A DNA stretch of 64,000 nucleotides. Source: Acidobacteriota bacterium. Its GTDB lineage: Bacteria; Acidobacteriota; Aminicenantia; Aminicenantales; Saccharicenantaceae. How positions within the stretch are numbered: the first letter of the stretch is position 1; every line of letters starts with the position of its first letter. The position numbers were made by a program, and so were the translations under genes. Shown piece after piece: positions 49,074 to 59,125 of this stretch. The DNA lies in assembly GCA_033549365.1 (NCBI GenBank), contig JAWSUF010000001.1:558001-622000 (forward strand), written 5' to 3'. Under the pieces are notes generated by a model, which was given only the letters and a program-made list of their open reading frames with translations, was not told where the DNA came from and ran no database searches.

Positions 49074-51368
49074 ATGATATGGGTTCTTGTCCTGATCGCA
49101 ACACTCGGTCTGTCCTCGTCGTGTCATGGCGATACCGGCGGAAGGGAGATCGAAAACCTCGAGGCGTTCACAAGGCTTTACGGGTATGTCAGGTTTTTCT
49201 ATCCCGGAGACGAGGCCGCAGCCCTGGACTGGAACCGCTTCGCGGTCCTGGGTGCGATGCGTGTGGAAAATTCCCGGAGCCCGGCGGAACTCAAAGCGGC
49301 CTTGGAGGAGCTGTTCGGGCCCGTGGCCCCGGCCCTGATCATCAACAAGACAGGGCGGCAAACGAAGTTTCCAGCCGGCGACGCGACTCCGCCCGATCCG
49401 GAGGGCATGAAACCCGTAAGTTGGCTCCACTACGGCGCGGGATTCGGCAAAACGACCGGCCTTTACCAGAGTCTCCGCTCCAACCGGAAAACCGTCCTCG
49501 ACGCCCCGCCCACGGCTTTCGGCAACCTTCTTCGATCCATGGACGCAACGCCGCTTCGGGGAAAACGCATCCGACTCAAGGCGGCCGTCAAGACGGAGGA
49601 CTCCCAGGCTCAGCTTTGGCTCAGGGTTGACCGGGCCGGACAAATCCCCGGTCTCTTCGACAACATGGGCGACCGTCCCATCCGGTCCGACCGGTGGGGC
49701 TATTACGAAATCACGGGACGCGTGGACGATGACGCGGAGAGACTGACTTTCGGCTGCTTCCTGGTCGGCTCCGGCCGCATTTGGGCCGACGACTTCGAGC
49801 TTGCGGTCTGGGAAGGCGCGGAAGATGGGGCCTGGGAGCCGCTTCCCATCGGCAATCCGGGGTTCGAAGAGGATGACGAGGGAAGAGCCCCCAAGGAATG
49901 GAACACCGCGGGTGCGATGAGCGGTAACTACCTGTTCCGGGTCACGGCTGCGACCGCCGCATCCGGCGCCAAGAGCGTCTCGATCGAAAGCCGCCCCATC
50001 ATCGTCACGGCGCCTCGTGTGAAGTTCGAGCATATCCCGGCCTTCGGAGAATCCATCACCAAGGACCTGGGGTCCGGACTCTCCTGTTCGATGCCCCTCG
50101 TCCTTATGGGATCTGAAGATCAGACCTATCCTCCCGCCCCCCGCCCGGAGCTCGAAAACCTGATTGCGGCCATGGACCGGGAGGTTCCGGAAACACTGTC
50201 CGGTATCGACCGTTACGTCCGGCTGGCCGGAACGGCCATCGCCTGGAACGTCTTTAGGCACTTCTATCCCTATTTCGACGTCGTTAAAACCGACTGGCCG
50301 GGTAAGCTTCGGGAAGCGCTTCAGGCGAGCTACCGGAACGAAACGGAAAACGATTTTCTTCTCACCCTGAAAGCCCTGGTCGCCGGACTGAATGACGGAC
50401 ACGGACGGGTCACATTGAGGGGCGTCCCCTCGCCGAACCACTATCCGCCCATCGACTGGGAATGGATCGAGGACCGGCTGGTGATCACTCGCATCTTTGA
50501 CGAGGCCCTGACTCATGTCCGGGCGGGCGATATCGTCGCGGAAATCAACGGGACCGCAGCCCGGGAGGCTCTGGAAAACAAAGAGCGATATATCTCCGCG
50601 GCCACGGCGGGCTGGAAGCGCTACCGGGCGCTTTCCGAACTCAAGCTCGGAGAAAAGGACAAGACCTTCAGCCTGAAGATCGAACGGGACGGAGATGTTT
50701 TCGAGAAAACACTGACCGCCCGCCTCACCGCACAGGAATACAATGCCCGGGTTGAAGCCGCCGAGTCCGCGTCCCGCATGCTGGAACCCGGCATCCATTA
50801 CCTGAACCTGAGCGTGATCTCCATGGAGGACATCGAAAAGCTCCTGCCGGATCTGGCAAAAGCCAAGGCCATGATCTGCGATATGCGGGGCTACCCCAAC
50901 GGCAACCACGGCTTGATCGCGCATCTTCTCCGGGACAAGGAAAACTCCCGGTGGATGGGAGTGCCCCGGATCGTTTACCCGGACTACGAACAGGTCGACT
51001 ATCACTGGTCGGGTTGGAACATGCAACCCAAGGAACCCTCCTTGACGGCCAAGGTCGTCTTCATCACCGACGGCCGGGCCATCAGCTACGCGGAATCCTA
51101 CATGGGATATATCGAGGGATTCGACCTGGGCGTGATCGTGGGACAACCCACGGCCGGAACCAACGGCAATATCAACCCCTTCGAGCTTCCCGGCGGATAC
51201 ACGGTGACCTGGACGGGCATGCGCGTCGTGAAGCACGACGGATCACAACTTCACGGTGTGGGGATCCTCCCAGATGTCCCGATGGAGCGGACCGTGGACG
51301 GCGTCCGGCAGGGTCGTGACGAACTCCTGGAAAAAGCGCTGGAGATCGCCAAGAACCCGACAACCTGA
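49074..51368 (+). CDS. S41-family peptidase, exported
   Basis: A 764-residue protein with a signal or lipoprotein-type N-terminus (MIWVLVLIATLGLSSSCHG, Cys17 as possible lipid site). The first 340 residues are beta-rich and may form a carbohydrate-binding-like or accessory domain (QLWLRVDRAGQIPGLFDN, IWADDFELAVWEG). A PDZ-like segment lies near residues 460-560 and the S41 core follows, with catalytic Ser in VFITDGRAISYAESYM near 670 and GQPTAGTNGNI after it. It degrades peptides or misfolded proteins in the periplasm. AAAGGGG precedes the ATG. A strong hairpin follows its stop. Confidence 0.88.
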   Translation: MIWVLVLIATLGLSSSCHGDTGGREIENLEAFTRLYGYVRFFYPGDEAAALDWNRFAVLGAMRVENSRSPAELKAALEELFGPVAPALIINKTGRQTKFPAGDATPPDPEGMKPVSWLHYGAGFGKTTGLYQSLRSNRKTVLDAPPTAFGNLLRSMDATPLRGKRIRLKAAVKTEDSQAQLWLRVDRAGQIPGLFDNMGDRPIRSDRWGYYEITGRVDDDAERLTFGCFLVGSGRIWADDFELAVWEGAEDGAWEPLPIGNPGFEEDDEGRAPKEWNTAGAMSGNYLFRVTAATAASGAKSVSIESRPIIVTAPRVKFEHIPAFGESITKDLGSGLSCSMPLVLMGSEDQTYPPAPRPELENLIAAMDREVPETLSGIDRYVRLAGTAIAWNVFRHFYPYFDVVKTDWPGKLREALQASYRNETENDFLLTLKALVAGLNDGHGRVTLRGVPSPNHYPPIDWEWIEDRLVITRIFDEALTHVRAGDIVAEINGTAAREALENKERYISAATAGWKRYRALSELKLGEKDKTFSLKIERDGDVFEKTLTARLTAQEYNARVEAAESASRMLEPGIHYLNLSVISMEDIEKLLPDLAKAKAMICDMRGYPNGNHGLIAHLLRDKENSRWMGVPRIVYPDYEQVDYHWSGWNMQPKEPSLTAKVVFITDGRAISYAESYMGYIEGFDLGVIVGQPTAGTNGNINPFELPGGYTVTWTGMRVVKHDGSQLHGVGILPDVPMERTVDGVRQGRDELLEKALEIAKNPTT

Positions 51369-51432
51369 CGAGCCACTCACAACTCAACAACTTATACTTG
51401 GCTTCCTTGGTTAGTTGATAAAGCAAAAAAAG

Positions 51433-51462
51433 AACCCGGGGCATGTGAACATGCCCCGGGTT
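51433..51462. terminator. Bidirectional rho-independent terminator
   Basis: Twelve-base arms AACCCGGGGCAT (51433-51444) and ATGCCCCGGGTT (51451-51462) are perfect reverse complements around GTGAAC. The G at 51445 and C at 51450 add one pair. Reading the reverse strand the stem is followed at once by C and a run of T; on the forward strand a T-rich tract follows after about 10 bases. It ends both the S41 gene and the convergent OPT transporter gene. Confidence 0.88.
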
Positions 51463-51478
51463 CCGATAGGGTTTGTTT

Positions 51479-53521
51479 TTAGTGGCCGGCGGCGCTCGGA
51501 GGCGCGGGCTCGTCGGGGCTGCCGGCGTTTTTCAGCGGAATCCGGATCAGAATCCAGGCCACAAGGAAGATCACCGGGAGACTGATCAGGAAGGACGGAT
51601 TCTCGAAGAAAACAAAGTATTTGAAGATGAAGATCCCGCCGATGGCCAGGAACGCGATCAACAGGCCCATCAACGCTTCTCCGGCGATCAATCCTGAGGC
51701 CAGCAGAATCCCTACGTTTTCCGACCGGGCTTTCTGGGCTTCGTTGTGTTTGTAGCGTTTTCTGAAGACATCCAGCAAACCCTTGATCATGCCGCCGATA
51801 AAAATGGCAAACGTCGTCGTGAACGGCAGATACATGCCCACGCTGACCAGCATCGGGCTCTTGACGTTGGCCAGAACGAAACCGATGCCCATGAAGATGC
51901 CGACGATAATCAAAGGCCAGGCCATGTCGCCGCCGACAATCCCCCTCGCGAGGATGGCCATCAGGCTGGCCTGGGGCGCCGGCAGCTCTTCCGTGCCGAA
52001 TCCACCCTGGTAGCCCGCGACTTCACCGCGCGCCACGTCTCCCGAATGCAAAACGGCCAACACGCCGAAAAGCACGGCGCCGGAGGCGATGACTCCGATG
52101 ATATTGCCGACTTCCATCTTCCAGGGCGTCCCGCCGAGAATATGCCCGGACTTGAGGTCCTGCAGCATTTCGCCGGCCACGGCCGCCGAGACACAGACGA
52201 TGGCGGCCACCCCCAGAACGGCCATGATGGCGGCGTCGCCCTTGCCGATGCCCAGGATCACCAGCACCAGCGCGGTGACCAGAAGGGCCGTCAGGGTCAG
52301 GCCGCTGATCGGGTTGTTCGACGAACCGATGACGCCGACCAGGTAGCCGGAAACGGCGGCGAAGAAAAAGGCCAGAATCGTCATCAACGCCGAGGCGACC
52401 AAGGATGTCAGAACGGGCGCCTTGAAGATAAACAACATGATGGCGAAGGTGGCCAGAGACACCCCGAAGATTCCGGCGAGAACCAGCGGGAAACGGATAT
52501 CCTGCTCGGTCCGTTCCACTTCTTCACCGGTTCCGGAGGCCGCTTTCTTGACATCGGCGACCGAACGGGCGATGCCCTCGGTCAGGCTCTTGCGCATTTT
52601 GAACAAAGTGTAGGTCGCGCCGACCAGCATGCCGCCGATGGCGATCGGCCGGACGACGCTCATCCAGACCTGTTTGGCCAGAGCCAGCCATTCCGCGGCA
52701 TTGGTGGGATTGACGCCGGTTTCAGCGACCAGGCTGGGTCCCATGAAATAAAGGATGATCGGGGTCAGCAAACCCCAGGCCAGCAGTCCTCCGGCGAAGG
52801 CCAGCGACCCGAGCATCGGACCGATGATGTAGCCGACACCGATGTAGGCCGGCTTGACGCCGAAAGATCCCAGAAACATGCCGCCCTGACCGGTGAATTT
52901 CGTTCCGGCGATGGTCTGCTTGCCCCAGATGACGAATTTTTCCCAGGCAACGGCAAACAGCTTGACTTCGGCCAACAGCTTGATGACCGCGCCCACGCCC
53001 ATGGCCCGGAAGAGGAATTTCGAGCCTCCGCCCTCGGCCCGGCCGGCCTTATGGATTTCGGCCGCGGCCACGCTTTCGGGGAACGCCAGTTCCGGATCCC
53101 GGACCATGACCCGCCGCAGCAGGGCCACGAACATGATGCCCAGGATGCCGCCGACGATCATGATGATGGTCGAGGTCAAGTAATTCCCTGCGGTGAAGAA
53201 AGGATCCCAGAAGCCGGCGATGAAAAAGGCCGGCAGGGTGAAGATGGCCCCGGCGGCCACGGATTCTCCGATCGCCCCCACAGTCCTTGCCAGGTTTTCT
53301 TCCAGGATGCTGCCTTTGACGATGCGCAGCAGGGCCATGCCGACAACCGCCGCCGGGTAGACCGCGGCGATGGTCATCCCGGCCTTGAGCCCGAGATAGG
53401 CATTGGCCGCGCCCAGGATCACCGACATGAAAAGGCCGATGAGCAACGCCCGCAGGGTGAATTCCCTCATCTTCGTGTCCGAGGGGGGAACAACGGGAAC
53501 GTAATCTTTCTTTTCCGCCAT
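51479..53521 (-). CDS. OPT-family oligopeptide transporter
   Basis: A 680-residue protein with about 14-16 membrane segments. The start (EFTLRALLIGLFMSVILGAA) and NAYLGLKAGMTIAAVYPAA are the OPT signature, and repeated Gly-rich helices follow. Members take up oligopeptides or metal-peptide complexes using the proton gradient. The ATG at 53521 follows AAGGAG; the longer frame to 53545 is rejected. It ends just before a strong terminator. In a window rich in exported peptidases it likely brings in their products. Confidence 0.93.
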   Translation of the reverse strand: MAEKKDYVPVVPPSDTKMREFTLRALLIGLFMSVILGAANAYLGLKAGMTIAAVYPAAVVGMALLRIVKGSILEENLARTVGAIGESVAAGAIFTLPAFFIAGFWDPFFTAGNYLTSTIIMIVGGILGIMFVALLRRVMVRDPELAFPESVAAAEIHKAGRAEGGGSKFLFRAMGVGAVIKLLAEVKLFAVAWEKFVIWGKQTIAGTKFTGQGGMFLGSFGVKPAYIGVGYIIGPMLGSLAFAGGLLAWGLLTPIILYFMGPSLVAETGVNPTNAAEWLALAKQVWMSVVRPIAIGGMLVGATYTLFKMRKSLTEGIARSVADVKKAASGTGEEVERTEQDIRFPLVLAGIFGVSLATFAIMLFIFKAPVLTSLVASALMTILAFFFAAVSGYLVGVIGSSNNPISGLTLTALLVTALVLVILGIGKGDAAIMAVLGVAAIVCVSAAVAGEMLQDLKSGHILGGTPWKMEVGNIIGVIASGAVLFGVLAVLHSGDVARGEVAGYQGGFGTEELPAPQASLMAILARGIVGGDMAWPLIIVGIFMGIGFVLANVKSPMLVSVGMYLPFTTTFAIFIGGMIKGLLDVFRKRYKHNEAQKARSENVGILLASGLIAGEALMGLLIAFLAIGGIFIFKYFVFFENPSFLISLPVIFLVAWILIRIPLKNAGSPDEPAPPSAAGH

Positions 53522-53612
53522 TTTTCTCTCCTTTCCCAACCTCAAGCCGTTCTTTGCTTGATTTTGCCTATTCTCTTAAAAAATTCGGGTTGAAGTCAAG
53601 TCGATTTCGACT

Positions 53613-54179
53613 CTATGCCGACGATGCCGGATAGCGGTTGCGGTAGGCGAACTCGGGCAGCGGCAGGCGGGGCGGCCGCGCTTTTTCCAGCGCGATCTGC
53701 TTGTCGTTGAGAACGGGGTTCAATTCGTCATCCTTCGCGCCGATCATGATCAGGGTGATGACCTCGAACTCATCCGGGATGCCTAGGACGGCCCGCGTCT
53801 TTTTCGGGCTGAAGCCGGCGATGGGATGGGCGACAAACCCCAGCTCGACGGCCCGCAGGATGAGAAAGCCGGAAGCCAGGCCGCAGTCGAACTGATGGTA
53901 TTTTCGGGTGTGGATGACGCAATCGTCCTCCTCGCGGCTGAACACGGCGACGATCAGGGAGGCGCGGTGAGCCCACTTATTCCCGTCGGTGAGGACGTCC
54001 CTCATCCGCGCGATCTGCTCCGCGTCATCGACAAAGACAAACCGCCAGGGCTGACTGTTAAAGCAGGAGGGAGCGAGCCCGGCACATCGTGCCAGATCGG
54101 ACACAAGATCGTCGTCGACGACAATCGGTTTCAGCGATCGGAAGGCGCGGCGGCGGTCGATGGCTTCCCGAACATCCAT
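53613..54179 (-). CDS. Nitroreductase-family protein
   Basis: A 188-residue FMN-dependent protein starting DVREAIDRRRAFRSLKPIVV, with APSCFNSQPWRFVFVDD (the FMN-binding loop), the middle GLASGFLILRAVELGFVA and AVLGIPDEFEVITLIMIG near the end. Members reduce nitro groups, quinones or flavins with NAD(P)H in the cytoplasm. ATGs at 54185 and 54179 both lie after AAAGGGG; the second has better spacing and is used. A promoter lies about 75 bases upstream. Confidence 0.88.
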   Translation of the reverse strand: MDVREAIDRRRAFRSLKPIVVDDDLVSDLARCAGLAPSCFNSQPWRFVFVDDAEQIARMRDVLTDGNKWAHRASLIVAVFSREEDDCVIHTRKYHQFDCGLASGFLILRAVELGFVAHPIAGFSPKKTRAVLGIPDEFEVITLIMIGAKDDELNPVLNDKQIALEKARPPRLPLPEFAYRNRYPASSA

Positions 54180-54253
54180 GGTCATCCCCTTTCTATCCTG
54201 ATCTATTCATAAGAATGCCGATGAGTTGCCTAACTCCTTAAATATCCGCCGAT

Positions 54254-54282
54254 AAAATAAAGTTCCGCCCGGGTTTTGTCAA
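54254..54282 (-). promoter_or_regulatory. Promoter of the nitroreductase gene
   Basis: On the reverse strand TTGACA (54277-54282), 17 bases, TATTTT (54254-54259). The -35 is perfect and the -10 matches four of six. Confidence 0.6.
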
Positions 54283-54409
54283 CGTCCCGCCGTTCGTGTG
54301 TGATAGCCAAGCAAGCCATATGACTTCTGGACGACATCGGATGATCGAACGGAAACGACTCGTTTTATCATAACCTGTTTGGACAGGCTTGGTGAGCGTA
54401 TGGCTCAAG

Positions 54410-56866
54410 CTATCTGATTACCAAGCCCCGGGGGTTGTCCCCGTCCGGAAACACAATCATATGGTCCTCGAGTGAACGGATCCCTTCGATCCGGAGCACC
54501 ATTTCGATGCGGGCGTGACGGCGCGTCTCGATGGTCAGGCCCTTGACCATGCCTTTCTGAGAAACACCTCGGAAACCGATGTTCCGTCCATCCTTGAGAT
54601 GGGAATCGGCCTTCGTCAACCGGAACCCGCGGATCCGGCTTATCTTCTCGGAAATTTCGATTCGGCCGGAAAATTCCCGTCTCTCTTCGCTCCACCAGCG
54701 GATGCGGCATGTCCGGCCGTCCTGGCTTATCATGAAGGCCGAGGGCATGCCGCGGAGACGTCCGATCTTCCGAATCAGGTCCGCTTCCTTCAAAGGCGAT
54801 TCGGGCGATTCCAGCGCCTTCAGGTACTCCTTTTCCGCGGCGTCATTCATGCCCTTGAGCCGGAGCACATCGCCGCGTATGGTGTGCACCGAGGATCGAA
54901 ACGACGGGGTTTGATCGTCCAGGGGCCTGATTCTCCGCAGAAGTGCCTGGGCTTCCTCCGCACCGTCCATCCCTACAGCAACGTCGGCATTGTGAAGAAG
55001 ATACTTGTCGATCTGCCCGCTCAGGAAACCGAAGACGTAGTTAGGGATATCGAGCCGCCAATCCCCCGGCTGCGGCGCCCATCCCGCCGGGTCGTCCTTT
55101 CCCAGGGCATCCAGAATCGCCAGAGCTTCCCCATTTGCTCCGGCGAGCAGGAACGTATAAGCAAGAAAAAGATCGGTTTCCAGGCGCTTCGTCTCCCCTA
55201 TCGGCAGTGTTTTGAAGAACCGCATGAGATGGCTGACTTTGTCCATGAGAGTCCGGTCCCTGTCCGGATACAAGATGAGCGTATAGAGGGAAAAACTGTG
55301 AATTTCAATGTTCGCGGACAGGTCTCGGAGGCGCCGGGCGTCATCGTCGTGGAACGGGGCGTCGCCCAATACCATCCAAAGTCTCGCGGGGACGTTGGCA
55401 TTCCACTGAAAATAGAAATCCGGAGCTTCGAAAAATGTAGCGCGCGGGCGGCCTGTCCGCGGCATGGCGATCGGTTTGGCAAAGACAAAGGCCAGGGAAT
55501 TGATAGGGCTGTCGGAAAGGACCAACTCCTCATTGTCGATTCGATCCTTCATGTGATCGACGATGCCCGCGTTCCGGGGAAACGCGCGCGACTTCCAGAT
55601 CGTGCTCCTGAACTCCAGGAGGCCCAGGAGTTCCCCGGAAAGAATTGCGGCGACCAACGCAATCCGCAGGATGGTCCGCCCCGCCGGATACCAAGATCCC
55701 CGGCGGATTTCGAGCCGGCGGCCGGCGATAACGGAATCCCATGCGCCGAACCCCCCGGCCATCAGCAGATATAAGATGGGCGCCAGGAAACTGAACTTGT
55801 TGGTCTGGATGGTCTGGTAAGGAGCCGCCGGGTTCGAGAAAACAAATAAAACCAAGGGAAGCGTGAGGTACAGGATCCAGAGGATCCACTCCCGGGTTTT
55901 ATTTTTCATAAAGGCGGCCAAGCCCAGGGCCGCAAGCAACATCTTGAAGAAAAAAAGCAAGGGCCAGGTTGCATGATCCAGCAGACGGGAGATGACTTCC
56001 TTGGAATAGGGAAGCAGGGCGAGTTCGGTCCGGCCGTTCATCAGACCCTCGGAGGCCTGCTTGAGAAAGATGAACAAATCGCCCTGCTCGATTCCGTTGC
56101 TTCGGGTGGGGAGATAGAGGAAATAGACGGCAATCATGGCCGCAACCGAGGCCGCCGCAAACCGCACGGCGAGACACACGGCCGGGTGATCCCATCGCAG
56201 GCGCTTCGTCTTCCACCAACTCACGGCCGACAGAACGCCGACGTAGGCGGCATGAACGGGCAAGATGATCAGCATGAACAAATGCATATAGATCCCGATC
56301 GAAAGCGACAGGGCATAACCCGCCCAAAATATCGCACGGTCCTCCTTGACGGCTCGAAGAAAGCAATACAGCGCCAGAAGGGAAAAAAGCACCATGCCCG
56401 AATAGCCACGCGCCTGCTGGGAGAAAAAGATGAGCCACCCCGAAGTCGCGCCGAAAACCGCGGCCATGAGGGCTTCCTTTCTCCTCGGGAAAACCAGTCG
56501 GCCGACGCGGTAAAGGATCCAAACGGCGAGAATGCCGAAAACGGCCGAGGGCAGCCGGGCCATGAATTCAAGTTGTCCCAGAGGCAGAAGGAAATGAAGG
56601 ATGGCGGGGTAAAGAATGCTGCCGTAGTTAACGCCGAGGATCTCCGGCAGCGGCTGGGTCGCCGGCACGACGGTGAAATAGGGCTCGTCGCCGTAGAGGG
56701 CCCGGTCCCCCAACCGGTGAAAACGGAGAAAGACCGCCGCCGCCATAATAATGAGGAGGGCGGCGATCGCGAGGGCTTTCCGCTTGCGGAAATCTTTCAC
56801 GCAAGCGTTTTGCTCATGTGAATTTCCTGATTGCGCCCGCCCGGAAATTGCCGTCTTTGAACCCAT
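54410..56866 (-). CDS. GT39/ArnT-like membrane glycosyltransferase or relative
   Basis: An 818-residue protein with about a dozen membrane segments in residues 30-420 and a soluble C-terminal half. Early it has RFHRLGDRALYGDEPYFTVV, where the Asp-Glu pair in a loop after the first helix is the conserved acidic feature of GT39 and related lipid-sugar glycosyltransferases. The C-terminal part (about residues 550-800) has helical repeat-like and beta segments and no known signature. Such enzymes move sugars from lipid carriers to proteins or glycans at the outer face of the inner membrane. The start is uncertain; no ribosome site is evident. The donor and acceptor are unknown. Confidence 0.8.
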   Translation of the reverse strand: MGSKTAISGRAQSGNSHEQNACVKDFRKRKALAIAALLIIMAAAVFLRFHRLGDRALYGDEPYFTVVPATQPLPEILGVNYGSILYPAILHFLLPLGQLEFMARLPSAVFGILAVWILYRVGRLVFPRRKEALMAAVFGATSGWLIFFSQQARGYSGMVLFSLLALYCFLRAVKEDRAIFWAGYALSLSIGIYMHLFMLIILPVHAAYVGVLSAVSWWKTKRLRWDHPAVCLAVRFAAASVAAMIAVYFLYLPTRSNGIEQGDLFIFLKQASEGLMNGRTELALLPYSKEVISRLLDHATWPLLFFFKMLLAALGLAAFMKNKTREWILWILYLTLPLVLFVFSNPAAPYQTIQTNKFSFLAPILYLLMAGGFGAWDSVIAGRRLEIRRGSWYPAGRTILRIALVAAILSGELLGLLEFRSTIWKSRAFPRNAGIVDHMKDRIDNEELVLSDSPINSLAFVFAKPIAMPRTGRPRATFFEAPDFYFQWNANVPARLWMVLGDAPFHDDDARRLRDLSANIEIHSFSLYTLILYPDRDRTLMDKVSHLMRFFKTLPIGETKRLETDLFLAYTFLLAGANGEALAILDALGKDDPAGWAPQPGDWRLDIPNYVFGFLSGQIDKYLLHNADVAVGMDGAEEAQALLRRIRPLDDQTPSFRSSVHTIRGDVLRLKGMNDAAEKEYLKALESPESPLKEADLIRKIGRLRGMPSAFMISQDGRTCRIRWWSEERREFSGRIEISEKISRIRGFRLTKADSHLKDGRNIGFRGVSQKGMVKGLTIETRRHARIEMVLRIEGIRSLEDHMIVFPDGDNPRGLVIR

Positions 56867-56991
56867 TACCCTACTTTTTTTATTTAAGGATTATAAATCA
56901 GACCGCGGGCAAGAGTCCAGAACCGGGAAGCCGGCGGCGGATTCTCCGCGATGAACGTCGACTGCGGGCCGGGGTTGACAAGAGAGACGGA

Positions 56992-58812
56992 ATGTCGTCT
57001 TCTAGGCCCGAGATGATCGACCTGGCCGTCGTCGCGGCTTTCGTCGCCCTGGCCCTCTGGAACGGAATGCGGGCCCGCCGCCGGGCCTCGAGGAACCTCG
57101 AGGAGTATTTCCTGGCCGGACGGGACGTGGCCGGTTGGAAGTCGGGGCTGAGCATGGCCGCCACCCAGTACGCCGCCGACACCCCCCTGCTGGCCACAGG
57201 ACTGGTGGCCACCGGGGGACTCTTTCTTCTCTGGCGTTTCTGGATCTATGGATTCGGGTTCCTTCTCCTGGCCTTCGTCTTCGGAGAGCTGTGGCGCCGG
57301 GCGGGTGTTCTCACCGACGCCGAGCTGACCGAGATCCGCTACAGCGGCCGGGGGGTGCTGGCCCTGCGCATCCTGAAGGCCGTCTATTTCGGGACCGTGG
57401 TCAACAGCTTTTTCCTGGCCATGATCCTGACGGCGGCCGTGCGCATCACCGAAGTCTTCCTCCCCTGGCATCGCTGGCTGCCGCCGTCGCTTTACCAAAG
57501 TCTGGCCGGCTTTCTGCGGGCCCTGGGCCTGGGCGACTCCGGGGCCTTCCTCAGCATCGTCCTCGTCCTGGCCTTCGTGCTCCTTTATTCGACTCTCGGA
57601 GGACTGCGCGGGGTCGTGGTCACCGACATCCTGCAGTTCGGCTTCGCCATGGTCGGCACGCTGGTCTACGCCGTGCTGATCGTTGACGCGGCCGGGGGGC
57701 TGGGCGGGCTCGGAGCCCGAATCGTCGAGATCTACGGAGAAACCCGGGGCCGCGAGTTCCTGGGGTTCCTGCCGTCCCGTCATGGGGCTCTTTTCCCGTT
57801 CCTGGCGGTCATCGGGCTCCAGGGCCTCTTCTGGATCGGGAGCGACGGCACGGGCTACCTCGCGCAGAGGGCCATGGCCTGCCGCAGCGACCGCGACGCC
57901 CGGGCGGCCGGCGTCGTTTTCACCTGGGTCCAGGTCTTTCTCCGGAGCCTGGTCTGGCTGGTCATCGGGCTGGGCCTGCTTGTCCTCTATCCGTTCACCG
58001 AGGCCGAGGCCGGTGCCGCCGGGTTCGCCGCCGCCCGGGAGATGACCTTCGTCACCGGGATCAACGACCTGATGCCCGCCGGCCTCAAGGGCCTCATGCT
58101 CGCCGGCCTGCTGGCCGCCCTGGCCTCGACGATCGACACCCACCTGAACTGGGGGGCGTCCTACTGGACCAACGACATCTACGCCCGGCTCGTCTGCCGG
58201 GCCTGGCTGAAGCGTACGCCCCGGGACCGTGAGCTGGTCGTGGCCGCACGTCTTTCGAACTTCGTCATCCTGGGTCTGGCGCTGGTCATCATGGGCGCTC
58301 TGGGCTCCATCCAGGCCACCTGGTTCGTGTCTCTGCTTTTCGGCGCCGGGGTCGGCGGGGTGCTGATGCTCCGCTGGCTCTGGCACCGCATCAATCTCTG
58401 GTCGGAGGTGGCGGCCCTCGGGGTTTCGCTCACGGCCGCCCCAATCCTGCTGATCGCCGTCGGGGAAGAGTGGGTGCGGCTGGGGCTTATGGTCCTCGTC
58501 TCGATGGGCGCGGCCGTGGCAGCAGCGCTTTTCGGGCCGCGAACCGACGGGGGGACCGTGACAAGGTTCTTCGAGCGGGTGCGGCCGCCCGGAGCCTGGA
58601 AGGCTGTCGCCGGCGAGGGCGTGCGGCCCGAGGCGGGGCTGTGGAAGCGAACCAAAACGGCCCTGTTCATGGCCGCGTCCCTGCTCCTGGCTCTCACCGG
58701 GCTCGTGCGGCTGCTCATCCCGGTGCCCGGGATCTCCCCGGCTGCTGGCTGGGTTTCGATAGCGGCGGCTTTTGCTCTGATCCCCCTGTGGCGGTCAAAA
58801 AGCCTGCTTTAA
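56992..58812 (+). CDS. Sodium:solute symporter (SSS family), complete
   Basis: A 606-residue protein with about 13-14 membrane segments. The conserved early region is RRASRNLEEYFLAGRDVAGW followed by SGLSMAATQYAADTP, and the core has GGLRGVVVTDILQFGFAMVG and ALASTIDTHLNWGASYWTND, all typical of SSS carriers. The start at 56992 is chosen because the upstream reading is hydrophilic and GAGAG precedes this ATG. It imports a small solute with sodium; the substrate is unknown. It is divergent from the GT39-like gene. Compared with the cut symporter at the start of the window it is a different subgroup. Confidence 0.9.
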   Translation: MSSSRPEMIDLAVVAAFVALALWNGMRARRRASRNLEEYFLAGRDVAGWKSGLSMAATQYAADTPLLATGLVATGGLFLLWRFWIYGFGFLLLAFVFGELWRRAGVLTDAELTEIRYSGRGVLALRILKAVYFGTVVNSFFLAMILTAAVRITEVFLPWHRWLPPSLYQSLAGFLRALGLGDSGAFLSIVLVLAFVLLYSTLGGLRGVVVTDILQFGFAMVGTLVYAVLIVDAAGGLGGLGARIVEIYGETRGREFLGFLPSRHGALFPFLAVIGLQGLFWIGSDGTGYLAQRAMACRSDRDARAAGVVFTWVQVFLRSLVWLVIGLGLLVLYPFTEAEAGAAGFAAAREMTFVTGINDLMPAGLKGLMLAGLLAALASTIDTHLNWGASYWTNDIYARLVCRAWLKRTPRDRELVVAARLSNFVILGLALVIMGALGSIQATWFVSLLFGAGVGGVLMLRWLWHRINLWSEVAALGVSLTAAPILLIAVGEEWVRLGLMVLVSMGAAVAAALFGPRTDGGTVTRFFERVRPPGAWKAVAGEGVRPEAGLWKRTKTALFMAASLLLALTGLVRLLIPVPGISPAAGWVSIAAAFALIPLWRSKSLL

Positions 58813-58921
58813 CTTGCAGCAGCCAAAGCAGCCTAAGAGACGGGCCCGCCGGCCAACCTGTTGAGATCAATCTCCTTTCTTATACGTCTTATCCTTTAAA
58901 GGAACTTTTATGATTGAATAA

Positions 58922-58939
58922 TTACACTTATAAGTGTAA
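58922..58939. promoter_or_regulatory. 18-bp perfect palindrome upstream of hicA (operator)
   Basis: TTACACTTA (58922-58930) followed directly by TAAGTGTAA (58931-58939) is a perfect palindrome, seven bases before the hicA start. HicB-type antitoxins with a DNA-binding domain repress their own operon from such sites. Possible -35 and -10 hexamers (TTGAAT 58914-58919, TAAAAT 58937-58942) bracket it. Confidence 0.8.
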
Positions 58940-58945
58940 AATATC

Positions 58946-59125
58946 ATGAAACGGAAGGAGTTGGAAAAAAATCTTAAGAACATGGGCTGGGCACTCGTTC
59001 GACATGGAAGAAAACATGACATTTGGTCGAATGGCACCTTGGATGTGGCCGTGCCGCGACATCGAGAGATCCATGAATATACGGCAAGGGCTATTCTTAA
59101 ACTCGTTGACGGAGAAAAGGAATGA
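58946..59125 (+). CDS. hicA: HicA-family mRNA interferase toxin
   Basis: A 59-residue protein starting MKRKELEKNLKNMGWALVRH and continuing GRKHDIWSNGTLDVAVPRHR. It is the compact double-stranded-RNA-binding-like fold of HicA, with the catalytic His in GRKH (H24) and the PRHREI segment. It cuts mRNA when unopposed. The gene overlaps hicB by four bases (ATGA) and is preceded by a perfect palindrome. There is no room for a ribosome site, so translation may begin from a very short leader. The base composition is lower in GC than the neighbours, which suggests transfer. Confidence 0.92.
   Translation: MKRKELEKNLKNMGWALVRHGRKHDIWSNGTLDVAVPRHREIHEYTARAILKLVDGEKE

Noticed and set aside
54183-54409. 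Possible small RNA or terminator between nitroreductase and GT39-like gene
   Set aside because: Only five-base stems (GAGTT/AACTC, CCTGT/ACAGG) without T-runs are visible, which is not enough to call.
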